Assembly (NCBI RefSeq): GCF_003363265.1
Contig: NZ_QRBF01000004.1
Span: forward strand, 248,001-312,000
From: Dyella psychrodurans
GTDB lineage: Bacteria > Pseudomonadota > Gammaproteobacteria > Xanthomonadales > Rhodanobacteraceae
DNA: 64,000 bases
Reading direction: 5' to 3'
The first letter of the stretch is position 1. Each line of letters opens with the position of its first letter. The position numbers and the translations under genes were made by a program. Below, piece by piece: positions 50,703 to 60,580 of this stretch. The notes beneath the pieces were generated by a model. The model made no database searches and was not told the DNA's origin. It saw nothing but the letters and a program-made list of their open reading frames with translations.

Positions 50703-51863
50703 TTACTTCGAGGTTTGCGGTTGCGCGGTGAAGATGTCGCTGCCGAAGGTGTTTAGTCGATCGTCTTGAGCGTAACCGAGATGCTTCAGGCCGAAGATAT
50801 TTTCAAGCGTGCGCAGCAGGCTGTAGTGGTTGTACTCCACCTCGGAGTGCGTGCCTGGCGCGATGAAGGGCGACAGCAGCACGGCACCGATCTGTCCGCC
50901 GCCTGGGCCGATCTTTCCACCCGGTTGCGGACCGCCCGGGAGCGGCTGTTCGTTACAGCAGGCGTTGCCGTCGTTGCCTTCATCGAAGGTGACGATCAGC
51001 AAACCATCTTTCTTGAATGCCGGCGATTGAACGATGCGCGGCACCCAGGTGTTCAGGAAAGCATCGGCAGAAATCAGGCCGCCCGGTTGCTTGCCATCCT
51101 TGCAAGGTGCGTCATGGCCGTCATGGCAAAGATTCGGCGTGATGTAGACGAAATTCGGCGTGCTGTCGATGCGCGCGAGGTCGTGGGTAAGGTGATCGAG
51201 GTTCACCACGTGCGTGTCGCAGTTCTTCTTGTCATCGATGATGGCGTGGAAGTACACGAACGGATTGTGCTTCGTCGCGTACTGGTCGTTCGGTGCGGCA
51301 TGCTCGGTCCCGTCGATCGCCCCGATGGCCGGATGCGCGCACGTCGCCGCTTCGCGTGCAGGATCCAGGCCCATGTCTTCCATATATGCCTTCCAGTTAA
51401 GGCCTGCGTCGGCAAGCTGGTTGGCGATGGTGCGCACGCTCTTGGGATAGACGCAGCCATCACCCGGCAGTTGTCCGTTGGCGTCGGGCTTGCTCGCGGT
51501 GGGCGCGAATTCGCTGAAGGTGTCGCAATCGGCCTGTGTGGCAGGATTGGGTGCCTGTCCGCTGATCATGGCGACGTAGTTGTCCAGGCTGTAATGGCCG
51601 ATGCCGTAATAGTTGGGCAACAGCGCGCCTAGCTTGGGCAGCTCGCGGGAAAGGTAGGGTGCAGGCGATTGCGGGTTGAACGTGACCTGGTAGGACTCGT
51701 TCTCCAGCATGATGATGAAAACATGCCGTACCGGCGGGAGCGTAGACGCCGAGGCGGCAAGGCCGGTTGCCGGCATGCACAGCATGGCGATCAGTGCGAC
51801 GAAAACGGCACGAGTGTGCATCAGCCTGCGCCATGCACCCAGACAGGTCGATAAGTAAGACAT
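50703..51863 (-). CDS. Secreted phosphoesterase (phospholipase C / acid phosphatase family)
   Basis: A 386-residue protein with a signal segment (AVFVALIAMLCMPATGLAAS) and the PF04185-type phosphoesterase pattern: HVFIIMLENESYQ (metal-site Glu/Asn), YGIGHYSLDNYVAMISGQAP, and LIVTFDEGNDGNACCN. Members hydrolyse phospholipid headgroups or phosphate esters outside the cytoplasm. The start at ATG 51863 has AAGGA upstream; the ATG at 51821 is the alternative. It is followed by the orphan terminator on the other strand. Confidence 0.82.
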   Translation of the reverse strand: MSYLSTCLGAWRRLMHTRAVFVALIAMLCMPATGLAASASTLPPVRHVFIIMLENESYQVTFNPQSPAPYLSRELPKLGALLPNYYGIGHYSLDNYVAMISGQAPNPATQADCDTFSEFAPTASKPDANGQLPGDGCVYPKSVRTIANQLADAGLNWKAYMEDMGLDPAREAATCAHPAIGAIDGTEHAAPNDQYATKHNPFVYFHAIIDDKKNCDTHVVNLDHLTHDLARIDSTPNFVYITPNLCHDGHDAPCKDGKQPGGLISADAFLNTWVPRIVQSPAFKKDGLLIVTFDEGNDGNACCNEQPLPGGPQPGGKIGPGGGQIGAVLLSPFIAPGTHSEVEYNHYSLLRTLENIFGLKHLGYAQDDRLNTFGSDIFTAQPQTSK

Positions 51864-51984
51864 CAGCGGATTCCTTGAGGACGTCGCACCTCGCGAGATA
51901 CGAGGTGCAACGGCTATTGCAGCCGCCTTGCGCGACAGGATCAAGTCACGCGAGTGTCAGGGCCGCCGAGATGTCTAAGCCAGA

Positions 51985-53397
51985 TCACGCACGACCGTAA
52001 ACATCGTCGAAGCGAACGATGTCGTCTTCGCCCAGATAGCTGCCCGACTGCACCTCGATCAATTCCAGCGCCACCTTGCCGGGATTGCGCAGGCGATGCA
52101 CGCTGCCAAGCGGGATATAGGTGCTCTGGTTTTCGGTCAGCAGGAACACCTTCTCGTCGCAGGTCACTTCAGCCGTGCCCGACACGACGATCCAGTGCTC
52201 GGCGCGATGATGATGCTTCTGCAGGCTCAGGCTGGCGCCCGGCTTCACCACGATGCGCTTGACCTGGAAGCGACCGCCCGCCTCGAGCGAGTCGTAGCTG
52301 CCCCACGGACGGTGCACTACGCGATGGAAGGAATGTTCGGTGCGGCCGGAGGCCTTGAGCTGGTCGACCACTTTCTTCACGTCTTGCGCCGCGTCGCGAT
52401 GCGCCACCAGCGTGGCATCGGGCGTGCTGACGACGATCAGGTCGTCCACGCCGACGGTGGCGATCATGTGGCGATCGTGCGAGCGCAGCAGCGAATTGCG
52501 CGTGTTCACGGCGAGCGTGTCGCCTTCGCGCTGATTGCCCTGTTCGTCGTGCTGACCCGAAAGCCACAGGGCCGACCAGGAGCCGATGTCGCTCCAGGCG
52601 CAACTGACCGGAATCACCGCCGCGCGGGACGTTTTTTCCATCACGGCATAGTCGATCGAGTTGTCCGGAACCTTGGTAAACGCTTCCTTGTCGACGCGTA
52701 CGAAATCCAGGTCGCGGTGGCCCGTGGCGTAGGCGGCGCGCACGGTGGCCAGCATGTCCGGGGCGTGCTGGTCCAGTTCTTCGAGGTAGCGCGAAGCCCT
52801 GAACAGGAACATGCCCGAGTTCCAGTCATAGCCGCCGTCCGAGACATAGGTTTCGGCTGTCGTCTGGTCGGGCTTCTCCACGAACTGCGCGACCCGGTAG
52901 GCGTTCTCACCAATCGATTCGGCGCGGCGGATATAGCCAAAGCCCGTTTCAGGACGATCCGGACGAATGCCGAATGTGACCAGCCAGCCGTCCCGTGCCG
53001 CAGGCAAGGCTTGTTGCACTGCGGTGGTAAAGCTCCGCGTGTCGCCAATGAGGTGATCGGCGGGCAGGACCAGGAGCAAGGCGTCGGGATCGCGCTCCAG
53101 GGCTTTCAGCGCGCCTAGCGCAATGGCGGGTGCCGTGTTGCGGGCAACCGGCTCCAGCACGATGTTGGACCCTTCGATACCCGACTCGAGGAGTTGGTCC
53201 GCGGCCAGAAACCGATGATCCTCGCTTGCCACCACGATGGGCGCCGCCACTTCCGGAAGAAGGCGAGTGCGAGCCACGGTCTGTTGGAACAGCGTGCCTT
53301 CACCGGTAAGCGACAGGAACTGCTTGGGCATGTTCCGGCGCGAGACCGGCCACAGGCGTGTTCCGCTGCCGCCACTGAGAATCAAGGGAATCAGCAT
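51985..53397 (-). CDS. xanB: Mannose-1-phosphate guanylyltransferase / mannose-6-phosphate isomerase
   Basis: A 470-residue bifunctional enzyme (AlgA/ManC/XanB). The N-terminal nucleotidyltransferase has LSGGSGTRLWPVSRRNMPKQ. The C-terminal type II isomerase cupin has VKPGASLSLQKHHHRAEHWI and a double-stranded helix motif. It makes fructose-6-P to mannose-6-P and mannose-1-P to GDP-mannose for exopolysaccharide and O-antigen. It follows rfbD by 3 bases on the same strand; the phosphomannomutase of the pathway is not in the window. Confidence 0.92.
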   Translation of the reverse strand: MLIPLILSGGSGTRLWPVSRRNMPKQFLSLTGEGTLFQQTVARTRLLPEVAAPIVVASEDHRFLAADQLLESGIEGSNIVLEPVARNTAPAIALGALKALERDPDALLLVLPADHLIGDTRSFTTAVQQALPAARDGWLVTFGIRPDRPETGFGYIRRAESIGENAYRVAQFVEKPDQTTAETYVSDGGYDWNSGMFLFRASRYLEELDQHAPDMLATVRAAYATGHRDLDFVRVDKEAFTKVPDNSIDYAVMEKTSRAAVIPVSCAWSDIGSWSALWLSGQHDEQGNQREGDTLAVNTRNSLLRSHDRHMIATVGVDDLIVVSTPDATLVAHRDAAQDVKKVVDQLKASGRTEHSFHRVVHRPWGSYDSLEAGGRFQVKRIVVKPGASLSLQKHHHRAEHWIVVSGTAEVTCDEKVFLLTENQSTYIPLGSVHRLRNPGKVALELIEVQSGSYLGEDDIVRFDDVYGRA

Positions 53398-53400
53398 GAT

Positions 53401-54336
53401 TCAACGTGCCTGAGTGGAGAGTGTGTCGATGACTTCATGCAGGCCTGCCTGCCAGTCCGGCAAAGCATAGCCGAAGCGCTGTTGGAACCCGGTGTTGTCC
53501 AACACCGACCAGGCGGGGCGCTGGGCGGGCGTGGGAAATTCCGCGGTCGTGATGGCGGCAACGCGCGGTATGCGGGCAATCAGGCCGCGTTCGTGGGCAG
53601 TCTGGAAAATGGCGCTTGCGAAGCCGTGCCAGCTGGTGTGTCCGCTAGCGACGAGATGGTGCGTGCCGGTCATGGCACGGCGTTGCTCCGCATTGCCCGA
53701 CTGCCACGCATCCAGCGCGGCCAACGTTGCGCGAACGATGGTATCGGTGCTGGTGGGAGCGCCTTGCTGGTCGGCAACCACACGCAGTTCCTCGCGTTCG
53801 GCGCCCAGTCGCAGCATGGTGCGCAGAAAGTTATGGCCGTGCGGCGCATAAACCCACGCCGTGCGCAGCAGCAAATGCGCTGCGCCACTGCTCTTGAGTG
53901 CTTGTTCGCCCGCCAGCTTGCTGCGGCCATACGCACCCAGCGGAGCGGTTGCGGCGTCCACGGCATAAGGTGCCTTTGCGCTGCCGTCGAAGACATAGTC
54001 CGTCGAGTAGTGGATGACTAGCGCATGATGGGCTGCGGCCCACTTGCCGAGTACGCCAACGGCTTCGCCATTGACGCGTGTGGCAAGGTCTTCTTCCTGC
54101 TCGGCGCGGTCTACCGCCGTATAGGCGGCCGCATTCACGATGATGTCCGGGCGCAGCCGGTCGAGCAAGGTTGTAAGCGTATCGGGCCTGGACAAGTCCG
54201 CGACTTCGGCCGATTCGCCATCGGTACGCGTGCCGTCGCGACTGGCCGCTGTCAGGTGGCCTCGCGCGGCCAATCCGCCATGTTCAAGGAAACTGCGGCC
54301 AAGCTGGCCATTGGCACCGAGCAACAAAATGTTCAT
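53401..54336 (-). CDS. rfbD: dTDP-4-dehydrorhamnose reductase
   Basis: A 311-residue SDR protein: Rossmann motif LLLGANGQLGRSF at the N-terminus, HYSTDYVFDG with Thr/Ser and the YxxxK motif in GAYGRSKLAGE. RmlD makes dTDP-L-rhamnose, the last step of the pathway. The ATG at 54336 overlaps the rfbC stop by 4 bases; the upstream frame is open but lacks family residues. Confidence 0.93.
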   Translation of the reverse strand: MNILLLGANGQLGRSFLEHGGLAARGHLTAASRDGTRTDGESAEVADLSRPDTLTTLLDRLRPDIIVNAAAYTAVDRAEQEEDLATRVNGEAVGVLGKWAAAHHALVIHYSTDYVFDGSAKAPYAVDAATAPLGAYGRSKLAGEQALKSSGAAHLLLRTAWVYAPHGHNFLRTMLRLGAEREELRVVADQQGAPTSTDTIVRATLAALDAWQSGNAEQRRAMTGTHHLVASGHTSWHGFASAIFQTAHERGLIARIPRVAAITTAEFPTPAQRPAWSVLDNTGFQQRFGYALPDWQAGLHEVIDTLSTQAR

Positions 54337-54890
54337 GGGATGAAAACAGGCAGACGCTCGGCGGGCATGTCGGCGAGGTGCAGTGCCTTCAGATCCTTTT
54401 CGGAAAGCTGCGGCTGGCTGATGGGCCAGTCGATGCCGATACTGGCGTCGTCCCAACGAATGCTTGCATCGGCTTTCGCGTCATAGAGGGCCGTGCACTG
54501 GTAAGTGAAGGTGGCATGGTCCGACAACACGCAGAAGCCATGGGCGAAGCCTTCGGGTATCCAGAAATGCCGGTGATTGTCCGCCGTGAGCATCACGCCG
54601 GCCCACTGGCCGAACGTGGGCGAGCCGCGGCGGATATCGACCGCCACGTCGTAGACCTCGCCTTCGAGCACGCTCACCAGCTTGCCCTGCGGGTTCGGCC
54701 ATTGGTAATGCAGACCGCGCAAGACACCTTTGCTCGAGCGCGATACGTTGCTCTGCACGAAATTCACGCGAATGCCGGCGGCAACGTATTTCGCTTCGTT
54801 GTAGCTCTCGTAGAAGAATCCGCGTGCGTCGCCGAATACCTGCGGTTCGATGACCATCGCACCGGGCAGGGAGGTTTCGACGATCTTCAT
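54333..54890 (-). CDS. rfbC: dTDP-4-dehydrorhamnose 3,5-epimerase
   Basis: A 185-residue cupin of the RmlC family: [32 protein letters not shown] with the catalytic His, and [16 protein letters not shown]. It epimerises dTDP-4-keto-6-deoxyglucose. The ATG at 54890 overlaps the rfbA stop by 4 bases. Confidence 0.93.
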   Translation of the reverse strand: MKIVETSLPGAMVIEPQVFGDARGFFYESYNEAKYVAAGIRVNFVQSNVSRSSKGVLRGLHYQWPNPQGKLVSVLEGEVYDVAVDIRRGSPTFGQWAGVMLTADNHRHFWIPEGFAHGFCVLSDHATFTYQCTALYDAKADASIRWDDASIGIDWPISQPQLSEKDLKALHLADMPAERLPVFIP

Positions 54891-55774
54891 GCCACGTGTC
54901 CTTGTTCGACCAGATGCTGCAGATATTGGCCGTAACCGGTCTTGGCGAGCGGTGCCGCAAGACGTTTCACCTGTTCGGCATCGATCCAGCCGTTGGCATA
55001 GGAAACTTCTTCCGGGCAGCACACCTTCAGGCCCTGCCGGTTCTCGATGGTCTCGATATAGTTGCCGGCTTCCATCAGCGATTCATGGGTGCCGGTGTCG
55101 AGCCAGGCGTACCCGCGACCGAGCTGCTCCAGATGAAGCGAACCATCTTCGAGGTAGTGCCGGTTGAGATCGGTGATTTCCAGTTCGCCGCGAGGCGAGG
55201 GCTTCAAGGCGGCTGCATAGTCGCAGACACGGTTGTCGTAGAAGTAGAGGCCGGTTACGGCGTAGTGCGATTTGGGCTTGCTGGGCTTTTCTTCCAGTCC
55301 GACCACGCGGCCGTGAGCGTCGAATTCCGCTACGCCGTAGCGCTCCGGATCCCTGACCCAATACCCGAAAACAGTAGCGCCTTGTTCGCGCGACCCTGCG
55401 CGCTTCAAACGTTCGGTAAGTCCGACGCCATAGAAGATGTTGTCGCCAAGCACCAGGCAGCTGGGTTGATTGCCGATGAAGTCGCGCCCGATCAGGAATG
55501 CCTGGGCCAAGCCGTCCGGCGATGGCTGCACGGCGTACTGGATGTCGATACCCCATTGCGAACCATCACCCAGTAACCGCTGGAAAAGTTCTTGCTCGTG
55601 AGGCGTGTTGATCACCAGGATTTCGCGGATTCCCGCAAGCATCAGTGTTGCCAGCGGGTAATAAATCATCGGCTTGTCGTAGACCGGAAGCAGCTGTTTG
55701 CTGACGGCCTGGGTGATGGGGTAAAGCCGGGTGCCGGACCCGCCGGCCAGGATAATGCCCTTGCGTGTGTTCAT
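54887..55774 (-). CDS. rfbA: Glucose-1-phosphate thymidylyltransferase
   Basis: A 295-residue RmlA enzyme with the nucleotidyltransferase signature [20 protein letters not shown] and the [16 protein letters not shown] segment; the C-terminal [20 protein letters not shown] is also typical. It makes dTDP-glucose from dTTP and glucose-1-P. The start at 55774 overlaps the rfbB stop by 4 bases. Confidence 0.94.
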   Translation of the reverse strand: MNTRKGIILAGGSGTRLYPITQAVSKQLLPVYDKPMIYYPLATLMLAGIREILVINTPHEQELFQRLLGDGSQWGIDIQYAVQPSPDGLAQAFLIGRDFIGNQPSCLVLGDNIFYGVGLTERLKRAGSREQGATVFGYWVRDPERYGVAEFDAHGRVVGLEEKPSKPKSHYAVTGLYFYDNRVCDYAAALKPSPRGELEITDLNRHYLEDGSLHLEQLGRGYAWLDTGTHESLMEAGNYIETIENRQGLKVCCPEEVSYANGWIDAEQVKRLAAPLAKTGYGQYLQHLVEQGHVA

Positions 55775-56841
55775 GCGCCGAGACGCTCCATGCGATAGCT
55801 GCCGTCGAGTACACGCTGCACCCACGGCTGGTTCGACAGGTACCAGTTCACAGTTTGCTCAATGCCGGTTTCAAACGTTTGCGAAGGCCGCCAGCCAAGC
55901 TCGCGCTCAAGCTTGCTGGCATCGATCGCGTATCGGCGATCATGGCCGGGGCGGTCCTTCACGTAGGTGATCAGCGATTCGCGAGGACGGCCAACCGCGA
56001 GCGGACTGCGTGCGTCAAGCAGGGCGCAGATTGTCTTCACCACCGTGATATTGGTGCGCTCGGCATTGCCCCCGACGTTGTAAGTTTCGCCTACCCGGCC
56101 AGCATCCAGAACGCGCCGGATGGCCGAGCAATGATCGCCGACGAATAGCCAGTCGCGAATATTGAGGCCGTCGCCATAAACGGGCAGGGATTCGCCTGCC
56201 AGCGCCTTCTGAATGACCAGCGGGATCAACTTCTCCGGGAACTGATACGGCCCGTAATTGTTCGAGCAATTGGTGGTGAGGGTGGGGAGGCCGTATGTGT
56301 GATGAAAAGCCCGCACCAGGTGATCGGAAGCCGCCTTGGAGGCCGAGTAGGGCGAATTGGGGGCGTAGGGAGTCGTTTCGGTGAACTTGCCCTCGGCGCC
56401 CAGCGTACCGTACACCTCGTCGGTGGAAACGTGCAAAAAGCGAAAACCGTCGCGGGACTGGCCTTCCAGCGCGCGCCAATAGTCGCGTGCCGATTCGAGC
56501 AGGCCCAGGGTGCCCACGACATTGGTGTGAACAAAGGCGGCCGGCCCGTCGATGGAGCGGTCGACGTGCGATTCCGCAGCGAAGTTCACGATGGCGTCCG
56601 GCCGATGCTCAGCCAGAAGCTGGTCGATCAGGGCGCGTTCTCCTATGTCGCCCTGCACAAAAATATGCCGCTCATTGCCGGCCAGCGGTTCCAGGGTATC
56701 GAGGTTGCCCGCATAGGTCAGCTTGTCGAGATTGATCACGCGCAAGCCGTCGGCGACGGCCTGCAGCACGAAATTGGCCCCGATGAAGCCGGCTCCGCCG
56801 GTAACGAGCAACACTTTGGCATTAGCAGAAAAATTGTTCAT
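55771..56841 (-). CDS. rfbB: dTDP-glucose 4,6-dehydratase
   Basis: A 356-residue extended [23 protein letters not shown] (NAD site), [12 protein letters not shown], and [20 protein letters not shown] with the catalytic YxxxK. It is the first gene of the rmlBACD-xanB operon on the minus strand. The ATG at 56841 has AGGG upstream; a 16-codon upstream extension is not family-like. The 175-base gap to wzm is a divergent promoter region with no clear elements. Confidence 0.94.
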   Translation of the reverse strand: MNNFSANAKVLLVTGGAGFIGANFVLQAVADGLRVINLDKLTYAGNLDTLEPLAGNERHIFVQGDIGERALIDQLLAEHRPDAIVNFAAESHVDRSIDGPAAFVHTNVVGTLGLLESARDYWRALEGQSRDGFRFLHVSTDEVYGTLGAEGKFTETTPYAPNSPYSASKAASDHLVRAFHHTYGLPTLTTNCSNNYGPYQFPEKLIPLVIQKALAGESLPVYGDGLNIRDWLFVGDHCSAIRRVLDAGRVGETYNVGGNAERTNITVVKTICALLDARSPLAVGRPRESLITYVKDRPGHDRRYAIDASKLERELGWRPSQTFETGIEQTVNWYLSNQPWVQRVLDGSYRMERLGA

Positions 56842-57016
56842 TAGACCCTGCTTTTTTTGTCCTAAATGCGCAACCCTGATGAGGGCCACAAAACCGTCTC
56901 ACCGAACCGAGACCGCTGGATAGTTTGCCATTGATCGGCGAGTATGGCGTAGAGGAGCGATTTTTTGTGGCGGGGGAACGGCACGGAGAGGCCAGCACGC
57001 CCCGCCGGGAGTGAGC

Positions 57017-57823
57017 ATGCAGATGGCCGGATCTTCCCTTTTGGGGCGTGTTTGGATAAGGCGGGACGTATTTTGGGAACTCACCAAGCGTGATATCGCC
57101 GGGCGCTACAGCGGGTCATTCCTGGGCCTGCTCTGGTCGTTCCTCAATCCCTTGCTGATGCTTGCCGTTTACACGCTGGCCTTTCGCCAGTTTCTAGGCA
57201 TGCGTTGGCCGAACATGGAAACCGGAGCGGATTTCTCGCTGATGATTTTCTCCGGCATGATTGTTCATACGCTCATGGCAGAATGCATCGCACGGGCGCC
57301 GACGAGCATTGTCTCCAATGTAAACCTGGTCAAGCGCGTCGTGTTTCCTGTTGCGCTATTGCCATGCGTGACAGTCGTCTCGGCTCTGTTTAATGCTGCG
57401 TTAAGCTTGACGGTGCTGTTGCTCTTCGTATTGATGTCGCATCATTCGTTGTCACTGAGCCTGCTTTATTTGCCGTGCTTGTTCGCACCCTACGCGGTGT
57501 TGCTGTGCGGCATAAGCTGGTTCATGGCTTCGGTAGGGGTATTCATCCGGGACATCACCCAGCTGGCAGGCATCATCACCACGATGATGATGTTCCTCAG
57601 CCCGGTGTTCTATCCCGCATCATCCTTGCACGAGCCATATCGCTCGTGGTTGCTCTACAACCCGCTGACATTGATCATCGAGCAGACGCGAGGACTGGTG
57701 CTCTTCGGAAAAGCGCCTGATTGGCATGCGCTGGGTCTGTACGCCCTGGTGGCACTCGCGGTGTTGCTTGCGGGGTATGGCTGGTTCCGTCGAACTCAGG
57801 ACGGCTTCGCTGATGTCCTGTGA
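57017..57823 (+). CDS. wzm: O-antigen/polysaccharide ABC exporter, membrane subunit (Wzm-like)
   Basis: A 268-residue ABC-2 permease with six helices and the N-terminal ELTKRDIAGRYSGSFLGLLW, continuing SFLNPLLMLAVY, typical of Wzm/RfbA permeases that move polyprenol-linked glycans across the inner membrane. ATG at 57017 with GGGAG upstream. It overlaps the ATPase gene by 11 bases, forming the exporter pair. wzm/wzt naming is by family and position. Confidence 0.87.
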   Translation: MQMAGSSLLGRVWIRRDVFWELTKRDIAGRYSGSFLGLLWSFLNPLLMLAVYTLAFRQFLGMRWPNMETGADFSLMIFSGMIVHTLMAECIARAPTSIVSNVNLVKRVVFPVALLPCVTVVSALFNAALSLTVLLLFVLMSHHSLSLSLLYLPCLFAPYAVLLCGISWFMASVGVFIRDITQLAGIITTMMMFLSPVFYPASSLHEPYRSWLLYNPLTLIIEQTRGLVLFGKAPDWHALGLYALVALAVLLAGYGWFRRTQDGFADVL

Positions 57824-59183
57824 ATCCACGATCATCGAAGCCACCACAAAGAAAACCGCGATAAGCGTCAGCGGTCTTGGCAAGTGCTATCAACTCTACG
57901 ACAAACCCATTCACCGCATGGTGCAGAGCCTGATCGGTAGCCGTTGGCGCCTCTATCGGGAATTTTGGGCGCTTCGCGGGATCGATTTCGAAGTCAGGCA
58001 CGGCGAGACGCTGGGCATCATCGGGCGCAACGGAGCGGGCAAATCCACCTTGCTGCAGCTGATTGCGGGTACATTGAAGGCCACTGAAGGCAAGGTTGCC
58101 ACAAACGGCCGCATTGCCGCGCTGCTGGAGTTGGGAAGCGGCTTCAATCCGGATTTCACCGGCCGCCAGAACGTCTACTTGAACGCTTCGATTCTGGGGC
58201 TTGCGCGGGCTGAGATCGATGCGCGCATAGGCGACATTCTCGCCTACGCAGACATCGGCGATTTTGTCGATCAGCCGATTCGCAACTATTCCACGGGCAT
58301 GGTCATGCGGCTCGCGTTCGCCGTGGTCGCGCACGTCGACGCGGATATATTGATCGTCGATGAGGCGCTTGCCGTCGGCGATGCATTCTTTATGCAGAAA
58401 TGCATGCGTTTCCTGCGCGATTTCCGCAAGCGTGGAACCATGCTGTTCGTGAGTCACGATGGCGGAGCCGTGACCAGCCTCTGCGATCGTGCGATATGGC
58501 TGGAACACGGTCGCATTCAGCGCATCGGCGACGCACGCATGGTCATGGAAGCCTACATGGAGGCTTCCCTGATTGAGCGTCAGGGCGGCGTTGGCACGCG
58601 CGGTGACGCCAAAGTGCGGTTGCAGCCTGAAAAGAAGGAGAGACGGATCAACTTGCGACAGGAACTGATCGATCGGTCCGTCCTGCGCAACGACATGCTG
58701 GTTTTCCCATTTCGGCCCGATGTCGAAGGGTTTGGCGAGCATAAGGCGAGAGTTACCCACGTCGCGTTCTGCGATGGGGCAGGTCAGCCCGTGGCGGTGG
58801 TATTGGCGGGCGAGCAGGTGACGCTGGAAATCGAGCTTGTGGCCGAGCACGACATCGACAACGTCATCGTTGGCTTCTACATCAAGGACCGGCTCGGACA
58901 GCTGTTGCTTGGCGACAACACCGTGCTCAGTGATGAGGGGGATTTTGGCGTTTCCGCGGGCGAATCATTCAGGGCGCGATTCTGTTTCGAGATGCCCCGC
59001 CTTAGCGCGGCCGATTACTTCATTACGGTAGGCGTGGCAGAGGGAACGCAGGAGCATCATGTGATACAGCATTGGTTGCACGAAGCGTTGCGATTTACCG
59101 CGATGGGAGGGGGCTACGCGACGGGGCTTGTGGGTGTGCCGATGCATGACGTTTCGCTTGAGCGAGTCGCCGATGAGCTGTGA
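57813..59183 (+). CDS. wzt: O-antigen/polysaccharide ABC exporter ATPase with C-terminal glycan-binding domain (Wzt-like)
   Basis: A 456-residue protein. The ABC domain spans residues about 1-250: Walker A GIIGRNGAGKSTLLQLIAG, signature YSTGMVMRLAFAV, Walker B ILIVDEALAVGD. A linker leads to a C-terminal beta-sandwich of about 150 residues (FYIKDRLGQLLLGDNTVLSD; FFRARF-like strands) that in Wzt proteins recognises the modified non-reducing end of the finished glycan. This implies export coupled to chain-end modification. Confidence 0.9.
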   Translation: MSCESTIIEATTKKTAISVSGLGKCYQLYDKPIHRMVQSLIGSRWRLYREFWALRGIDFEVRHGETLGIIGRNGAGKSTLLQLIAGTLKATEGKVATNGRIAALLELGSGFNPDFTGRQNVYLNASILGLARAEIDARIGDILAYADIGDFVDQPIRNYSTGMVMRLAFAVVAHVDADILIVDEALAVGDAFFMQKCMRFLRDFRKRGTMLFVSHDGGAVTSLCDRAIWLEHGRIQRIGDARMVMEAYMEASLIERQGGVGTRGDAKVRLQPEKKERRINLRQELIDRSVLRNDMLVFPFRPDVEGFGEHKARVTHVAFCDGAGQPVAVVLAGEQVTLEIELVAEHDIDNVIVGFYIKDRLGQLLLGDNTVLSDEGDFGVSAGESFRARFCFEMPRLSAADYFITVGVAEGTQEHHVIQHWLHEALRFTAMGGGYATGLVGVPMHDVSLERVADEL

Positions 59184-60576
59184 TTTCCGTTTGGAAGAAC
59201 ATCCCATCATGCTGATGAGGCCTGGCGTGGTGCCACCGTTTGGATGGGTGGGGCACATCCCGTTCGCGTACCTTGCGGTGGATCTTCTTCGTCCCGCCAG
59301 TGTGGTCGAGCTGGGGACGCACTCGGGCAATTCGTATCTGGCGATGTGTCAGGCTGTTCGCGCGCTCGATCTGGCCACCCGCTGTTGCGCCGTCGACACC
59401 TGGCAGGGCGATGCGCATGCGAGTCGCTACGGGGAGCAAGTATTCCAGGCGCTTCGCGCTCGCCACGATCCTCGTTACGGCGACTTTTCGCGCTTGATCC
59501 GAAGCAGCTTCGACGATGCGCTCGAACACTTCCCCGATCGCAGCATCGATCTGCTGCACATAGACGGGCTTCATACCTATGAGGCCGTGAGGCATGACTT
59601 CGAAACATGGTTGCCGAAACTCAGCGATCGCGCTGTCGTATTGCTGCACGACACGGCGGCGGAGGGGCAAGGGTTCGGTGTGCATGCCTTCTTCGAGGAA
59701 TTGACGAAGCGTTACCCGTGTTTCGGATTCAATCATAGTCACGGGCTTGGGGTTGTCGCTGTGGGCACGAATGTGCCGGAACCGTTTGTCGGCTTCATGC
59801 AGCGCGCGCAGGCAAATCCATCGGCGTTTCGCGCATTCTTCGAGGCGCAGGCGGCCAATCTGGTCGACGCGAACGGTCATGTTCAAGGCAATGCCTACGA
59901 GCCTCAGGCGGTTGTTTGCCATCTCTACTACCGCCGTGCCGATGAATCGTACGACGATGCGCGCAAAGTGTCCGTCAAAGTCGATGCTTCGCATGGCACG
60001 CTGGATGTTTCCTTCCTGCTGCCCCAGGGCGTCTTGCCCGACTATCTTCGCATTGATCCGGCCGATTGCCCCGGGGTTTACGGTTTCCAACAAGTGCGCC
60101 TTCGGGTTGGCGGTGGTTCTTGCGACAAGCTTTTGGATAGGCTGCGAGAGCGGCTTGGGCATGTGGAAGGCGAATTGCTGCAGCGCATGGGCATGCAGAG
60201 CCTTTGCATCGCGAGCTTTGGCAACGATCCGTATGTCGAGTTTGAAGTAGGCACTGCCTTGGCGGGTGCCGCGGAAAACGAGGCTCTGGAAGTCACTGCG
60301 CGAGTCGATTATGAACTCGTTATCAACGAGCCCTCCGTGCACCGGCTGATGGAGCGTCACGCCCTTGTCGATATGCGAGAGCAGGCGCGCTCCAGGGTCG
60401 ATGTGCAAAATTTCGCTCGTGATGTGTCAAAGCAATTTGCCGAAATGAATGCGGCGCTGAGTCAGGTGAGCTCAAAGCTGAATCAGGCGAGCTCAAAGCT
60501 GAATCAGATGGAGCAATTCATGCATCGGTCTCTCTGGCGCAAGATGTGGTTGCAGCTTCGCAAGAGAGGAGATTGA
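59173..60576 (+). CDS. SAM-dependent methyltransferase with coiled-coil tail
   Basis: A 467-residue protein. The N-terminal class I methyltransferase has VVELGTHSGNSYLAMCQAVR near residue 45 (SAM site) and IDLLHIDGLHTYEAVRHDFE near 135. A beta-rich middle follows, then a C-terminal helix with heptads QVSSKLNQASSKLNQMEQF. In Wzt-type systems a methyltransferase/coiled-coil protein can act as chain terminator and molecular ruler; that role is inference from the layout. It overlaps wzt by 11 bases. Confidence 0.78.
   Translation: MSCDFRLEEHPIMLMRPGVVPPFGWVGHIPFAYLAVDLLRPASVVELGTHSGNSYLAMCQAVRALDLATRCCAVDTWQGDAHASRYGEQVFQALRARHDPRYGDFSRLIRSSFDDALEHFPDRSIDLLHIDGLHTYEAVRHDFETWLPKLSDRAVVLLHDTAAEGQGFGVHAFFEELTKRYPCFGFNHSHGLGVVAVGTNVPEPFVGFMQRAQANPSAFRAFFEAQAANLVDANGHVQGNAYEPQAVVCHLYYRRADESYDDARKVSVKVDASHGTLDVSFLLPQGVLPDYLRIDPADCPGVYGFQQVRLRVGGGSCDKLLDRLRERLGHVEGELLQRMGMQSLCIASFGNDPYVEFEVGTALAGAAENEALEVTARVDYELVINEPSVHRLMERHALVDMREQARSRVDVQNFARDVSKQFAEMNAALSQVSSKLNQASSKLNQMEQFMHRSLWRKMWLQLRKRGD
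60463..60504 (+). repeat. Exact-type 21-base tandem repeat encoding one coiled-coil heptad
   Basis: CAGGTGAGCTCAAAGCTGAA and T (60463-60483) is followed by the same 21 bases with one change (CAGGCGAG...; 60484-60504). Each unit encodes seven residues (QVSSKLN, QASSKLN), exactly one heptad of the methyltransferase coiled coil, so slippage here would change coil length in whole heptads. Confidence 0.75.
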
Positions 60577-60580
60577 CGCA

